A stretch of DNA of 64,000 nucleotides, from positions 1-64,000 of the forward strand of contig JAAFJO010000007.1 in NCBI GenBank assembly GCA_013298145.1, in the 5' to 3' direction. Below the pieces are notes generated by a model, which was given only the letters and a program-made list of their open reading frames with translations, did no database searches and was not told where the DNA came from. Shown here in pieces: positions 19,123 to 27,847 of this stretch. A program made the position numbers and the translations under genes. Source of the stretch: Betaproteobacteria bacterium. GTDB taxonomy: Bacteria > Pseudomonadota > Gammaproteobacteria > Burkholderiales > Casimicrobiaceae. Every line of letters begins with the position of its first letter. Positions within the stretch are counted from its first letter, which is position 1.

Positions 19123-20136
19123 TTACTTGCGGCCAAAACCTGAGGCAATCGCGCGCACGGCCGCGGGGCGAGCGTCGCCGAAAGCAGTAATTGCGTGTTC
19201 ACCGATCTGGCGCGTGAACACCTGATGCGATCCCTGTACGCTCGGGCCTTCAGTCACCGTTTGATTCGCTGGCATCGGCGAGGCGTAGACAGAGACTGAA
19301 GTGAGCCCGTCAGAGTAGACGATTTGCGAGACGGGCTCGGTACGACCGGGGAGCGAACGCATAAAGGATTCGCTCACTTTGACAAAACCCGCCGGAAGCG
19401 CGCGCGCGGCCCAGCCCGTGTCAGTTCGCAAGAGCGAGTGAGGGAGCTTCCGATCCACTCGCCACTGTGCGATCTTGTTCGCGAGCGTCGGCTTCACCAT
19501 TTCACGATCAATTTTTCCGCCGATTTGGATGTCGGTGAAGGTAATTTCTTCGATCGTGTTGCCCTTTTCATCAATCACCCTGCCACGCAACCACAGCCCT
19601 GTTTTGAGTTCAGTCCAGAGCTTGTGCCAAAAGCGGAATTCATCAGTGGGCTCAAACATCCACACTTGCGCATCGTGCCCCGCCACCCGTTCAATCTCGA
19701 GTTTCTTCACATTGAAATGTTGAGTGAGCGTGGAAAGCTGACGCGGCAGGAGCGACGGGAATCCCTGCCGGCCCGTGCGCGATTCAATCCGCATCACGCG
19801 GTCTTCCGGCAGATAACAGGTCAGCTCATCGTTGACGCGAACAACTTCAACGGGCGGGCCGTCGAGCGTCGTGATGCGCTCCATCTCAACGCCGTTCTCA
19901 AAGAGGTGCACGATGCGCGACGTTTCAGCGGAGCCTCGCCGCTGGTACACGATCGTGCCCGTGTAATTCAGCGTCGCCGCCGCGTTAGCGGCCTGCCGGA
20001 GAATTGAAGATGCGGAGGCGTTACCCGGAGGCTGCGCCACCGTCGACTGGGCCAATAGCTGCGAGCTAAACATGCCACCCGCAATAAACGCAGGCAACAG
20101 AGATTTGGCGAAGCGAATTCGAGAGAAAACAAACAT
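19123..20136 (-). CDS. rseB: SigE regulatory protein RseB/MucB
   Basis: Periplasmic protein that binds RseA and shields it from cleavage until mislocalised lipoproteins or LPS are sensed. Signal peptide 1-29 (ends LLAQ). The N-terminal LolA-like domain begins LRQAANAAATLNYTGTIVYQ, with ETSRIVHLFENGVEMERITT and DGPPVEVVRVNDELTCYLPE, all hallmarks of MucB/RseB. The smaller C-terminal domain has WAARALPAGFVKV and VSVYASP. Length 337 is normal. It lies between rseA and mucD. Confidence 0.94.
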   Translation of the reverse strand: MFVFSRIRFAKSLLPAFIAGGMFSSQLLAQSTVAQPPGNASASSILRQAANAAATLNYTGTIVYQRRGSAETSRIVHLFENGVEMERITTLDGPPVEVVRVNDELTCYLPEDRVMRIESRTGRQGFPSLLPRQLSTLTQHFNVKKLEIERVAGHDAQVWMFEPTDEFRFWHKLWTELKTGLWLRGRVIDEKGNTIEEITFTDIQIGGKIDREMVKPTLANKIAQWRVDRKLPHSLLRTDTGWAARALPAGFVKVSESFMRSLPGRTEPVSQIVYSDGLTSVSVYASPMPANQTVTEGPSVQGSHQVFTRQIGEHAITAFGDARPAAVRAIASGFGRK

Positions 20137-20210
20137 GTCGTTGGACTAAACCAAAATGTGGGACGAGACCAGCGCTGCCGCGAAAAAAACTGCTTCCACG
20201 CCACGAATCA

Positions 20211-20840
20211 TCATGGCACCGCTTGCACCGCTACCGCAGGGCGAAGGTACTGACGCACCGAATACATACTATTGGCGTCTGCGCTTTCTTGATGGGCGCG
20301 CAGGAGCGCGTTGAAGTCAGGTGAGACAACGGGCGTTGCCGCAACGGTGCCTGCCTGCAGGTGAGCTCTGCCATCGGCAACGGCTGTCGTCCCCTGATTC
20401 GATGAGGACACGCGCTCATTAGCGCCTGTAGTCGAAAATTCTTGATAAGTAACCGTACCGACGAATCCTACCGCTGCGATCGCTGCAGCTGTTGCCCAGG
20501 CGCGCCCGCCGCGTCCGATCTGTCTCATCGATGCAAGCAACGTCCGTTCACGGGCAACTTTGAGAGCGGGGGCGACGATCGTCGGCTCGGCAGCGATTGC
20601 TGCGCGGATTCGGTCTGCGCAACCAGTTCGCGTAGGTTCGAGCCCACGAATGCAGTCGCCGACGAAATGCAATTCGGCCCAACAGTAGCGAACCTCGTCG
20701 CTTGCGAGCGTTTTCATCGCTAATTCAACCTCGTTCGGCGCGATATCACCATCCATCCAGCGCGATATCTGCTCGCGTGTGGCCAACGCCACTGCCTCGT
20801 GTCCAATCACCGAATCCATTGTTTCCTGCCCAGTTTTCAT
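20211..20840 (-). CDS. rseA: Anti-sigma-E factor RseA/MucA
   Basis: Membrane anti-sigma factor that holds SigE inactive. The ATG at 20840 is chosen because AGGAGA lies eight bases upstream and the following residues, EQISRWMDGDIAPNEVELAM then YCWAELHFVGDCIRG, match the cytoplasmic sigma-binding domain. One membrane helix follows at about residues 115-135 (AWATAAAIAAVGFVGTVTY). The rest is periplasmic, rich in Ala/Ser/Thr, with LLRAHQESADANSMYSVRQY at the end as the RseB-binding part. The gene begins three bases after the start of overlap with rpoE (rpoE stop at 20843), indicating coupling. Confidence 0.93.
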   Translation of the reverse strand: MKTGQETMDSVIGHEAVALATREQISRWMDGDIAPNEVELAMKTLASDEVRYCWAELHFVGDCIRGLEPTRTGCADRIRAAIAAEPTIVAPALKVARERTLLASMRQIGRGGRAWATAAAIAAVGFVGTVTYQEFSTTGANERVSSSNQGTTAVADGRAHLQAGTVAATPVVSPDFNALLRAHQESADANSMYSVRQYLRPAVAVQAVP

Positions 20841-20842
20841 CG

Positions 20843-21451
20843 CTACCATCTCCTGTCTTCCCTGGTTCCGAGCAATGGCCGCAACTCCGCAGCAATCGCT
20901 TCGCGTGCACGGAAAATGCGGCTTCGCACTGTTCCGATCGGGCAATCCATTGCCTCTGCAATTTCTTCGTAACTCAGACCTTCGATTTCGCGCAAAGTCA
21001 CCGCTGTGCGCAAATCCTCAGGCAGCGCTGCCATCGCGCGATTCACCGTTTCCGCGATTTGTTTACTCGCGTATTCCGCATCGGGGGTGGCAACGTCGTG
21101 TAGACCTGTGTTGCGATCAAAAGATTCCGCGTCTTCGGTTTCATCGGTTTCGAGAAAACTTGCGGGCACGATCCGGCGCCCTGGAGAGGCGAGATAGTTC
21201 TTCGCGCAATTGATCGCGATTCGGTAAATCCAAGTGTAGAAAGCCGCATCGCCCCGGAATGTGGGCAACGCGCGATAAGCCTTGATAAAAGCTTCTTGAA
21301 CCACGTCGTCAACCTCGCCTGAATCGCGGACAAAGCGAGACACCAAGCGCTGCACTTTGCGCTGATACTTGAGGACAAGTAAATCGAAGGCACGCTTATC
21401 GCCCGCCTGCGCCTTTTCAACGAGTTCTTGGTCGATTAGCCGATCACTCAA
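20843..21451 (-). CDS. rpoE: RNA polymerase sigma factor RpoE/AlgU
   Basis: Extracytoplasmic-function sigma factor. Region 2 is present (ELVEKAQAGDKRAFDLLVLK, VDDVVQEAFIKAYRALPTF, TWIYRIAINCAKNYL), then the variable linker and region 4 (LPEDLRTAVTLREIEGLSYE, AEAMDCPIGTVRSRIFRARE). The preferred start is the TTG at 21451, which reads (M)SDRLIDQ and has GAGGG nine bases upstream; a second TTG at 21457 is too close to that site. First gene of rpoE-rseA-rseB-mucD. Confidence 0.95.
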   Translation of the reverse strand: MSDRLIDQELVEKAQAGDKRAFDLLVLKYQRKVQRLVSRFVRDSGEVDDVVQEAFIKAYRALPTFRGDAAFYTWIYRIAINCAKNYLASPGRRIVPASFLETDETEDAESFDRNTGLHDVATPDAEYASKQIAETVNRAMAALPEDLRTAVTLREIEGLSYEEIAEAMDCPIGTVRSRIFRAREAIAAELRPLLGTREDRRW

Positions 21452-21514
21452 CGGCAACTTCCCTCTTCTTCTTGGTTTCGGTTGCGATTATCGATAGGTC
21501 GACGTTGCGCTGCG

Positions 21515-21544
21515 TTATGACTCGCGGGCGAGCCGCGAAGTTCA
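21515..21544 (-). promoter_or_regulatory. Candidate SigE-type promoter of the rpoE operon
   Basis: Minus strand: TGAACTT (21538-21544) is followed after 17 bases by TCATAA (21515-21520). The SigE consensus is GGAACTT, about 16-17 bases, TCTGA/TCTAA. Location 60-90 bases before rpoE fits autoregulation. The -35 box overlaps the 3' end of the neighbouring asparaginase-type gene. Confidence 0.5.
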
Positions 21545-22588
21545 ATGTAGGTGAAGATGGGGCTCGATCCTGCCGACTTCAACTCCGCGAATTGATCGAA
21601 TCGGTACTTGCGCCCATACCGCGAGTTCTTCTCGCGAGGCGGCATCTAGCATATTGAGCTGCTCTAGTGCGGCGCACACGGCAACCATGAGCGCTTTTTG
21701 GTTGCCGTCACTGACTTTGGCGGCGATTCCGATACCCCGAGTATGGCTTGCGATGGTCTGCACACCGTCCGCGCCGACCTTTGCGATCCAGTCGCCGCGA
21801 CCGGCGCGCGAGAGGGCTAGATCGTTGCGTCCGTCGCCAGAAACCATGTCGGGGTGCTTCGCCATCGCATTAAACAACGTTGCTGGGGCATCCGCAAAGC
21901 GCGAATCTGTGGGTGACGTCAACCAGGCGAACGCGCGCGCGAGGCCTGCGAGCGGCACCGCGTAATTCGGCGCGCTACATCCATCCGTGCCCCAAGGCAT
22001 CGAAGCCCCATCCTTCAGGCCGCAGGCGTACGCCACCGCAGCGCGAATGTCGCGTTGCACGGGATGGTCGAATTCGAGGTAATTTTCTAGATCGGCGTCT
22101 AACAACGTGGCATACAGAAGCATGCCCGAATGTTTCCCCGAGCAGTTGTGATAGAGCGAGTTCCAGCGTCTGCCTTCCTCGGGCCGCTTATCGTTGGCTT
22201 GATACCAATAAGGCGCGTGACTCCCGCATTGAAGCGCCGCCTCACCCAAGCGCGCGCGCGCGAGCATCTCGCGGGCCGCCTCGGCATGCTTCTCCTCGCC
22301 GTTATGACTCGCGCAGAGGAGCGCGAGCTGTGGCGTGGTCAGCCCGAGCTCAGCAAATCGCGGGTGAGCAACAAGCGGCAGCGCTTGCAGCGGCTTTAGC
22401 GCCGATCGCGTGAAAACGGGGGTTTCGACATCCCCCACGTGCGCGATCAGCGCGCCGCTCCGGTCAACGACGGCTAATGAGCCGAAATGAACGTTTTCAA
22501 CATTCCCGCCGCGAGTAGTTACTGCGAACGGGACATGCTTTGGAAGGCTTGGGTGTTGCGCGGTAGGCGCCAAGGAACTGAACGACAT
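21542..22588 (-). CDS. Asparaginase-II family protein
   Basis: 348 residues with the PF06089 (L-asparaginase II) pattern: GGNVENVHFGSLAVVDRSGA, FTRSALKPLQALPLV, LCASHNGEEKHAEAAREML, HNCSGKHSGMLLYA and GTDGCSAPNYAVPLAGLARA. Family members hydrolyse asparagine to aspartate and ammonia, but few are characterised, so substrate is inferred. No signal peptide, hence cytoplasmic. The neighbour upstream on the same strand is an amidase 91 bases away; the pair may serve amide-nitrogen use. Confidence 0.88.
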   Translation of the reverse strand: MSFSSLAPTAQHPSLPKHVPFAVTTRGGNVENVHFGSLAVVDRSGALIAHVGDVETPVFTRSALKPLQALPLVAHPRFAELGLTTPQLALLCASHNGEEKHAEAAREMLARARLGEAALQCGSHAPYWYQANDKRPEEGRRWNSLYHNCSGKHSGMLLYATLLDADLENYLEFDHPVQRDIRAAVAYACGLKDGASMPWGTDGCSAPNYAVPLAGLARAFAWLTSPTDSRFADAPATLFNAMAKHPDMVSGDGRNDLALSRAGRGDWIAKVGADGVQTIASHTRGIGIAAKVSDGNQKALMVAVCAALEQLNMLDAASREELAVWAQVPIRSIRGVEVGRIEPHLHLH

Positions 22589-22679
22589 TTGCGAATTTTC
22601 GCATGCGCGAGGGGCTTGGCGATCTGCCTCGGGACTTCGCTTGATGCCCTACGAGCAGACCGCCTAGGAGAACCAAGGA

Positions 22680-24098
22680 CTAACCCACGCGAACGGGCCA
22701 AGGGCGCTGAGCGGGTCGGATTCTCTCGAGCGCTCGACACATCTGCATCACACCGAGATCGTCGAAGCGACGTCCTGCGACTTGAACGCCGATAGGCAGC
22801 CCTTCAGAGTGCGGCTCCGTGGAGTACCACCAATTGAGCGACGCTGCAGGCTGCTCACTCATGTTGTACGGCACCGTGAATGCAATGTGATCGAGAGCGC
22901 GCTCGGGATCGTTGCCAGGGCAACAATACTGCGCCTCGTAGGCAGGCATTGGGGCCACTGGCGAAATCACAAAATCAAACGCGTGCGTGGCCTGAACGAC
23001 CGCTTCGCGCATGGCCATGATGTCGTTATAAAAGCGCATTACCCGGCGACCAGAGACATTCGGCGCACGGTAGCTCGCCCAATGGCCGATGAACGGAAGT
23101 ATTTTGCCGCGCTGCGCGTCGGTCATCGCAGAAATGTCATTGAGACTGCGCACTTCGAAAAATGCACACATGGAATCAAGCTGCTGAGCGGTAATGAGTG
23201 GCTTGATCGTTTCAATGATTGCGCCCTCTTGCTCTAACCGCTGCGCGCAGTCCCACGTTGCAGCGGCGACGTCGCGCTGAACCGGCCAACCCGCACCCGC
23301 ATCAACAAAAACGCCGATCCGCTTACCGCGAAGGTCAAATCGATCAAGCTGTGACGCATAGCTCAGCTCGACCGGCGGCAGGTTCATGAAGTCGCGATGG
23401 GCGGGATCGGGCCGCGCAATGATGTCCATCAGCATCGCCGCGTCTCGCACAGTACGGGTCATCGGCCCAGCGACGCGCCCCATGAACGGCGGATTTATGG
23501 GAACACGCCCGAGGGATGGCTTTAGCGCAAAAAGCCCGCAGAAACTTGCGGGCAAACGTACAGAACCGCCGATATCAGTTCCAATATGAAGTGGGCCGTA
23601 GCCCGCGGCCGCAGCGGCAGCCGCCCCTGAACTTGAACCCCCAGGATTACGATCCAGCTGCCAAGGATTGCGGGTTGTACCGTGGAAGCTGGACTGCCCA
23701 GACGTGAGCATTCCGAAGTCAGGCATCGTCGTTTTGCCAACGATGACTAGCCCCGCTTCCAGCACCCGATCAACGACGGGTGAGTTCACAAGCTTCGGCG
23801 AGGTTGGGTTCGCGGCGCTGCCGATCGGAGCAGGATCGCCTACAGAATAAAGATTTTCCTTGATCGTTACCGGTACACCGTCGAGCGCAGACCGCGCGCT
23901 TCGTTCTAAGTGCCGCAACGCGGATCTGGATGCGGCATCCTTTGCCGAATCATCTTTGCGAAGATAAATGGCGTTGAGCGACGGGTCTGCTTCGTCCATC
24001 CGCCGGGCAACTGATTCAGCCACGTGCACGGGATTCAGTGCCCGGTTTGCGAATTGAACAGAGAGATCAGAGGCCTCAAGCCAGCAAAGCGTTTCCAT
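22680..24098 (-). CDS. Amidase-signature family hydrolase
   Basis: 472 residues with the complete amidase signature triad: Lys80 in VPVTIKENL, cis-Ser155 in NPGGSSSGAAAA and nucleophile Ser179 in HIGTDIGGSVRLPA; the spacing of 75 and 24 residues equals that of characterised members. The remainder (FALKPSLGRVP, VAGPMTRTVRDAAMLMDI, GLPIGVQVAGRRFDDLGVMQ) is typical. No signal peptide. The specific amide substrate cannot be told; it is not GatA by context (no gatB/gatC). It is likely cotranscribed with the asparaginase-II-type gene downstream. Confidence 0.9.
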   Translation of the reverse strand: METLCWLEASDLSVQFANRALNPVHVAESVARRMDEADPSLNAIYLRKDDSAKDAASRSALRHLERSARSALDGVPVTIKENLYSVGDPAPIGSAANPTSPKLVNSPVVDRVLEAGLVIVGKTTMPDFGMLTSGQSSFHGTTRNPWQLDRNPGGSSSGAAAAAAAGYGPLHIGTDIGGSVRLPASFCGLFALKPSLGRVPINPPFMGRVAGPMTRTVRDAAMLMDIIARPDPAHRDFMNLPPVELSYASQLDRFDLRGKRIGVFVDAGAGWPVQRDVAAATWDCAQRLEQEGAIIETIKPLITAQQLDSMCAFFEVRSLNDISAMTDAQRGKILPFIGHWASYRAPNVSGRRVMRFYNDIMAMREAVVQATHAFDFVISPVAPMPAYEAQYCCPGNDPERALDHIAFTVPYNMSEQPAASLNWWYSTEPHSEGLPIGVQVAGRRFDDLGVMQMCRALERIRPAQRPWPVRVG

Positions 24099-24151
24099 AG
24101 CCTAAGTGTATCGACGCGCCCGGATTCCGCGCAGGTGCGCTTATTTTTGCC

Positions 24152-24186
24152 CAACAAAAAGCCCGCGTATTGCGGGCTTTTTGTTG
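24152..24186. terminator. Strong intrinsic terminator, 15-bp perfect stem
   Basis: caacaaaaagcccgc (24152-24166) pairs perfectly with gcgggctttttgttg (24172-24186) around a five-base loop. The A- and T-runs inside the stem make it work on either strand; it closes the Calx-beta gene that ends at 24228 on the minus strand. Confidence 0.9.
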
Positions 24187-24227
24187 ATCTCGCGCGACGC
24201 TCAGGTCGCGCGATCACTCGGCGTCAG

Positions 24228-26192
24228 TTACTTACGGCGACGCTGAACGATGCCGCCGATACCAGCCATGATCAGGCCGAACAACGCCAATCCGAACGCG
24301 CCCATCGTTGGGATGGTTGGTGGTGGACCGTCATCGTCTTGCACCGCTACCGTTGCAGCACCTTGTCCTGGAACAATTGCTGCACCCGCACCAACGCTGT
24401 TGATCGTCAGCGTGAGCGAACGGGAGTCCGCAGGCGCGGTGTTTTGTGCGGTTTGTACCGTAACGTTCAGTGGCGTTCCGCAAACCAGGCTAGCAGGCGA
24501 TGCAGGAGTTGCTGCTCCGTCGGATCCCGCCGTATTAACCGTGTAGTTCACCGCGAAAGTTCCGGCGCCAGTACAGCTCAGCGTGAACGATGCGAGGCCG
24601 CCTTCGGTAATCGTTGCAGCCGTTGCCGCAACGCTCACCCCGATTTCGTTATCGGTAATCGTGCCAGTCGCCGTTGCCGGTGATCCGACGGTGTACGCGC
24701 CAGCCACGCTCGGAGCAGCGACCGTCACCGGCACCGTGACGTTGCCGTCAAGTGCAAGAGTGTCGACCGGCGTCACGACGCATGCTGTGTTATTTGTCAA
24801 CGATCCGGCAGCAAACGTCACCGTAGTTGCCGTACAGCCCGTGTAGCGTGTGGCGTTAGCAGCAGGCGGAGTGATATTCACAGTGAGCGCAGCCGCCTGT
24901 TGCGAAGCGTTAGCTGTGCGTGTGAACGTGTAAACGAGGTTGGTACCGGAGTTTTCCGCAACGGACGCTGGGGCTACAGCAACACTGACACTCTGTGGCC
25001 CATCATTGTCAGCGATCGTAACGGTCGCTGTCGATCCGCTCGGAGTAACGCTAGCACCCGTTGGAGGAGCGAACGTGACGGTCTCAGCAGACTCTGTAAG
25101 CGCGTCATCCACAGGCACGACATTGATAGTACACGTCGCCGAGCCGGCCGGAACGCTTACCGTGATCGACGAGGCGCTCTGGGTCGTGATGGAGCAAGTG
25201 CCGGCAGTGAGTGTGTAGTCCGTGGTGTAGGTCGCAGTTCCGCCGATGGCCGATGTAAGGGCTAGTGCTGCGGCCGTCGAGCCACCGCGGGAGAAGGTTA
25301 CGAGGCCGTTCGTTGGGCCAGTTTCGCTTGCGCTCGCGGTAGTCGCAACAACGGACGCACTAACCTCGTCATCGAGCACCTGGATGGTCGCAGACTGTGC
25401 GCTCGATACGTAGTCGCTCGTGGCTGTGCTGTTAGTCACAGTCAATGCGACCGGGAGCGATCCATCGGCCGATGTGTTGTTTACCGTCGTGACGGAGTAC
25501 GTGCAGTTCGTAGCCGCGGCAGCAATATTTGTGCAAGTATTAGCCGAAATCGCAGCGCCTTTGTTGGCCGTCGTCAGCGTAGCCGGAATGGAGAAACCGC
25601 CACATCCAGCAGGAACAGCGCTTGCGAAGTTAACTGTGAACGTCGCTGTTCCGCCTTCCGTAATATCGGCAGACGTTACGCTGGACACTGACGTTTTTCG
25701 GCAAACAGTCACGTCGTTTGTTGCCAGATTTGGTGCGCCTAAAGAGGCGTTGTTCAGCACTTGGACAACATAACTACCAGCAGCGGGGAAGGTGGTCGCG
25801 GTGCCGGTGAATGCGATCATCGCGGCTGCAGCGGATGCGCCTCCGCAATTCGCGGGGTACGTACCCGAAGCTGGCTCCCACAGTACGTATTTCTCGTTTG
25901 GGTTTGCAGAGTCATAGGGACTTGGGGTCGCTGGGGAGATGCAGGTCGCGCTAGGGGTAATGGTCACACCCGTGGTGTTAGCCGTGTAGGATATGGCTAC
26001 GTCCGTTGTCGCGACTTCCCCGCCGGTGTATGCGATGTTAAAAGTAAAGGTTCCTCCGGTGGAGGCGTACACCTTAGCGGGAGTCGAAGTCGCGGTTTCC
26101 ACTTGCGCTTGCGCGACAGTTGAAAGCGCGGCGAGAAGCGTGCACGCCATCAGCGCGAGGGGCCTAACTAGATTGAATCGGTACATGGGCAT
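24228..26192 (-). CDS. Calx-beta-type exported protein with IPTL-CTERM sorting signal
   Basis: 654 residues from the ATG at 26192 (GAGAAC just upstream; reads MPMYRFNLVRPLALM). Signal peptide ends at VAQAQ. The body is a tandem of Calx-beta-like modules recognisable from ITEGGTATFTVNFASA, SETGPTNGLVTFSRGG, VAENSGTNLVYTFTR and ITEGGLASFTLSC, each followed by a D-D/D-N-containing strand (VTIADNDGPQSV, TITDNEIGV, VAVQDDDGPPP). The C-terminus TIPTMGAFGLALFGLIMAG and RRRK tail is an IPTL-CTERM signal with Met replacing Leu. It is thought to be exported and processed at the membrane; function unknown. It follows the cohesin-like gene by 23 bases, so the two are one operon, ended by the strong stem-loop downstream. 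Confidence 0.83.
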   Translation of the reverse strand: MPMYRFNLVRPLALMACTLLAALSTVAQAQVETATSTPAKVYASTGGTFTFNIAYTGGEVATTDVAISYTANTTGVTITPSATCISPATPSPYDSANPNEKYVLWEPASGTYPANCGGASAAAAMIAFTGTATTFPAAGSYVVQVLNNASLGAPNLATNDVTVCRKTSVSSVTSADITEGGTATFTVNFASAVPAGCGGFSIPATLTTANKGAAISANTCTNIAAAATNCTYSVTTVNNTSADGSLPVALTVTNSTATSDYVSSAQSATIQVLDDEVSASVVATTASASETGPTNGLVTFSRGGSTAAALALTSAIGGTATYTTDYTLTAGTCSITTQSASSITVSVPAGSATCTINVVPVDDALTESAETVTFAPPTGASVTPSGSTATVTIADNDGPQSVSVAVAPASVAENSGTNLVYTFTRTANASQQAAALTVNITPPAANATRYTGCTATTVTFAAGSLTNNTACVVTPVDTLALDGNVTVPVTVAAPSVAGAYTVGSPATATGTITDNEIGVSVAATAATITEGGLASFTLSCTGAGTFAVNYTVNTAGSDGAATPASPASLVCGTPLNVTVQTAQNTAPADSRSLTLTINSVGAGAAIVPGQGAATVAVQDDDGPPPTIPTMGAFGLALFGLIMAGIGGIVQRRRK

Positions 26193-26215
26193 AGTTCTCT
26201 CAGAGAAAAAATTCG

Positions 26216-27238
26216 TTAAGGCGTGAGCGACGTACCGCACGTAGTGTTCAGATACGTACGAACTTGCGCTCCCGTTGCCGTCGTAGTGACCCCAGTGGTG
26301 ACCGCCGCAGACGTGATGAAAGTGTTTAGAGCGCGCTGAATCAGGACGCCGTCTACGCCTGCGGTTGGAGCGCTCGCTCCGTTCCCATCAACGTCAAAAA
26401 CGTTGCCCTGCCCATTCACGAACGTACGGATGTCCGCACCGATGGCGCGAGTGGCGGTGACCGGGAAGGTAACTCCGATAGTGATGTTGGCTGCTGGAAT
26501 GAAGCTATTGAGAGCTCTCTTGATAAGCAATCCGTCCACGCCTGCCGTCGGTGTTCCGCCGCTACCGTCTACATCGAGATTGCACAAGTTTGGCGCCGCC
26601 GCCTGAACGGTGAAACCCTTGTTTGTAAACCCTGGGCTTGCGCTTGCGTAGGAGAAATTGCCTTCTGCGTCGAGCGAAATTGCTGCAGTGGCGCCTACGG
26701 CTGGCGAACCTACCCAAGTGACGACAGCCTTGAACAGTTTTTGCGCGGACGCGCTTCCCGCCCCTGTATCGGTGTTTGCTGGCGTGATCGCCAAACATCC
26801 ATCGGGAGATGCAGGATCAGCAACGTCAGGCCAACCAACTTGACCATTCGGTGTGCCGCTAGTGCGGCGGATGCTGGTGTCAATCCAGCCCATCACCCAT
26901 TGGGAATTGCTGCCGTTGACTTGACTTTGCGCAGGTGCAATTCGGCACTTCGTGTATTCCTCGCTCACCACCACGTTTACCTTCGTAGCGTCGTACTTGA
27001 GCTTGAGCCCAAGACCGCTCTCAGAATTCGCTTGGTTGTCGGAATACACGCCGTAGAAGGTGTAGGAACCGTTCGAGGGAACCGGGACCGTGGTTGCGTT
27101 TAGGTCAGGCGTGCCTGTCACATTGGCGCTTGGCGTCACCGTTTGCACCGCGAGAGCGGCACCGGATACAAAAAAGGCTACGCCTGCAACGGCGGATGCC
27201 GCTACCAACCCCTTCACCGAAAACATACACTTTTGCAT
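26216..27238 (-). CDS. Exported protein with cohesin-like domain and dockerin-like repeats
   Basis: 340 residues from the ATG at 27238, which has GAGGGA eight bases upstream. Signal peptide ends near GAALAVQ. Residues about 30-210 look like a cohesin-type beta sandwich (YTFYGVYSDNQANSESGLGL, LKLKYDATKVNVVV, LFKAVVTWVGSPAVG). Two Asp-rich dockerin/EF-hand-like units follow: CNLDVDGSGGTPTAGVDGLL with IKRALNSFI, and FDVDGNGASAPTAGVDGVLI with QRALNTFI. Having both module types in one chain is unusual. The gene is upstream of the Calx-beta gene in the same operon. Cohesin assignment is by eye and moderate; the Asp-rich repeats are clear. Confidence 0.7.
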   Translation of the reverse strand: MQKCMFSVKGLVAASAVAGVAFFVSGAALAVQTVTPSANVTGTPDLNATTVPVPSNGSYTFYGVYSDNQANSESGLGLKLKYDATKVNVVVSEEYTKCRIAPAQSQVNGSNSQWVMGWIDTSIRRTSGTPNGQVGWPDVADPASPDGCLAITPANTDTGAGSASAQKLFKAVVTWVGSPAVGATAAISLDAEGNFSYASASPGFTNKGFTVQAAAPNLCNLDVDGSGGTPTAGVDGLLIKRALNSFIPAANITIGVTFPVTATRAIGADIRTFVNGQGNVFDVDGNGASAPTAGVDGVLIQRALNTFITSAAVTTGVTTTATGAQVRTYLNTTCGTSLTP

Positions 27239-27847
27239 AGGGATTCCCTCAGAATTCTTTGGCATGCTACACAACGATCATTAAAAAAAAAAGAAATATC
27301 TTTACGAGACGCCAACTTAGTGGCGCATCCGTGTGGATCCAGTCGCACTTTCGGCTATTCCGAAAGCGGTACCGAACAGCACACCTGAAAGCCCACACGT
27401 AACCTTCGCGACTTCTCAGGAGTGCCGCTCACTGAATTAAGCAACATCGTCAACACTTCACCCTACCTATAAACGTATTCGGCCGTCAAAACAGGACAGA
27501 ACACTCGATACGGTGTGCCGTGAACTGGAACGGATAACCAACAAGTAAATAATCCACCGTAATTGCGCGAGGCCGCGAAAAATGGCTCACTTGCCACTAG
27601 TTTGGCCTCGAGATCGTTATCAGCCCCCGCACAGCTGGCTAACCACGCACACGACCTCGAAAACCGTCGTAACATTATGCCAACGTCATTCCATAGACGC
27701 AACGGTCTGTGAGTCGACTCCCAGCAGCGTAGCTTAGTTTGACAACCCCCAGCGATTGCAGGTCCAGACGTAATAAACATTGCTACTTGGCCCATGATTT
27801 TCCGGCGTCTAGCCGTTATTAAGTCTTCGATTGGCGTGATATCTTGT
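27239..27847. other. 600-base intergenic stretch, no gene recognised
   Basis: Separates two minus-strand exported-protein genes. An A-rich run (about 27281-27300) just upstream of the cohesin-like gene may be part of its promoter region. A 110-codon frame (27463-27795, minus) has no family resemblance or ribosome-binding site and is not called. Confidence 0.4.

Noticed and set aside
22782..23237. 151-codon plus-strand frame inside the amidase gene
   Set aside because: The amidase has all catalytic residues in the other strand's frame; this one is a shadow.
24900..25265. Plus-strand frames across the Calx-beta gene
   Set aside because: They are the complement of a repetitive, biased-composition gene and lack any domain pattern.
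27463..27795. 110-codon minus-strand frame in an intergenic region
   Set aside because: No ribosome-binding site, no signal or membrane pattern and no family resemblance.
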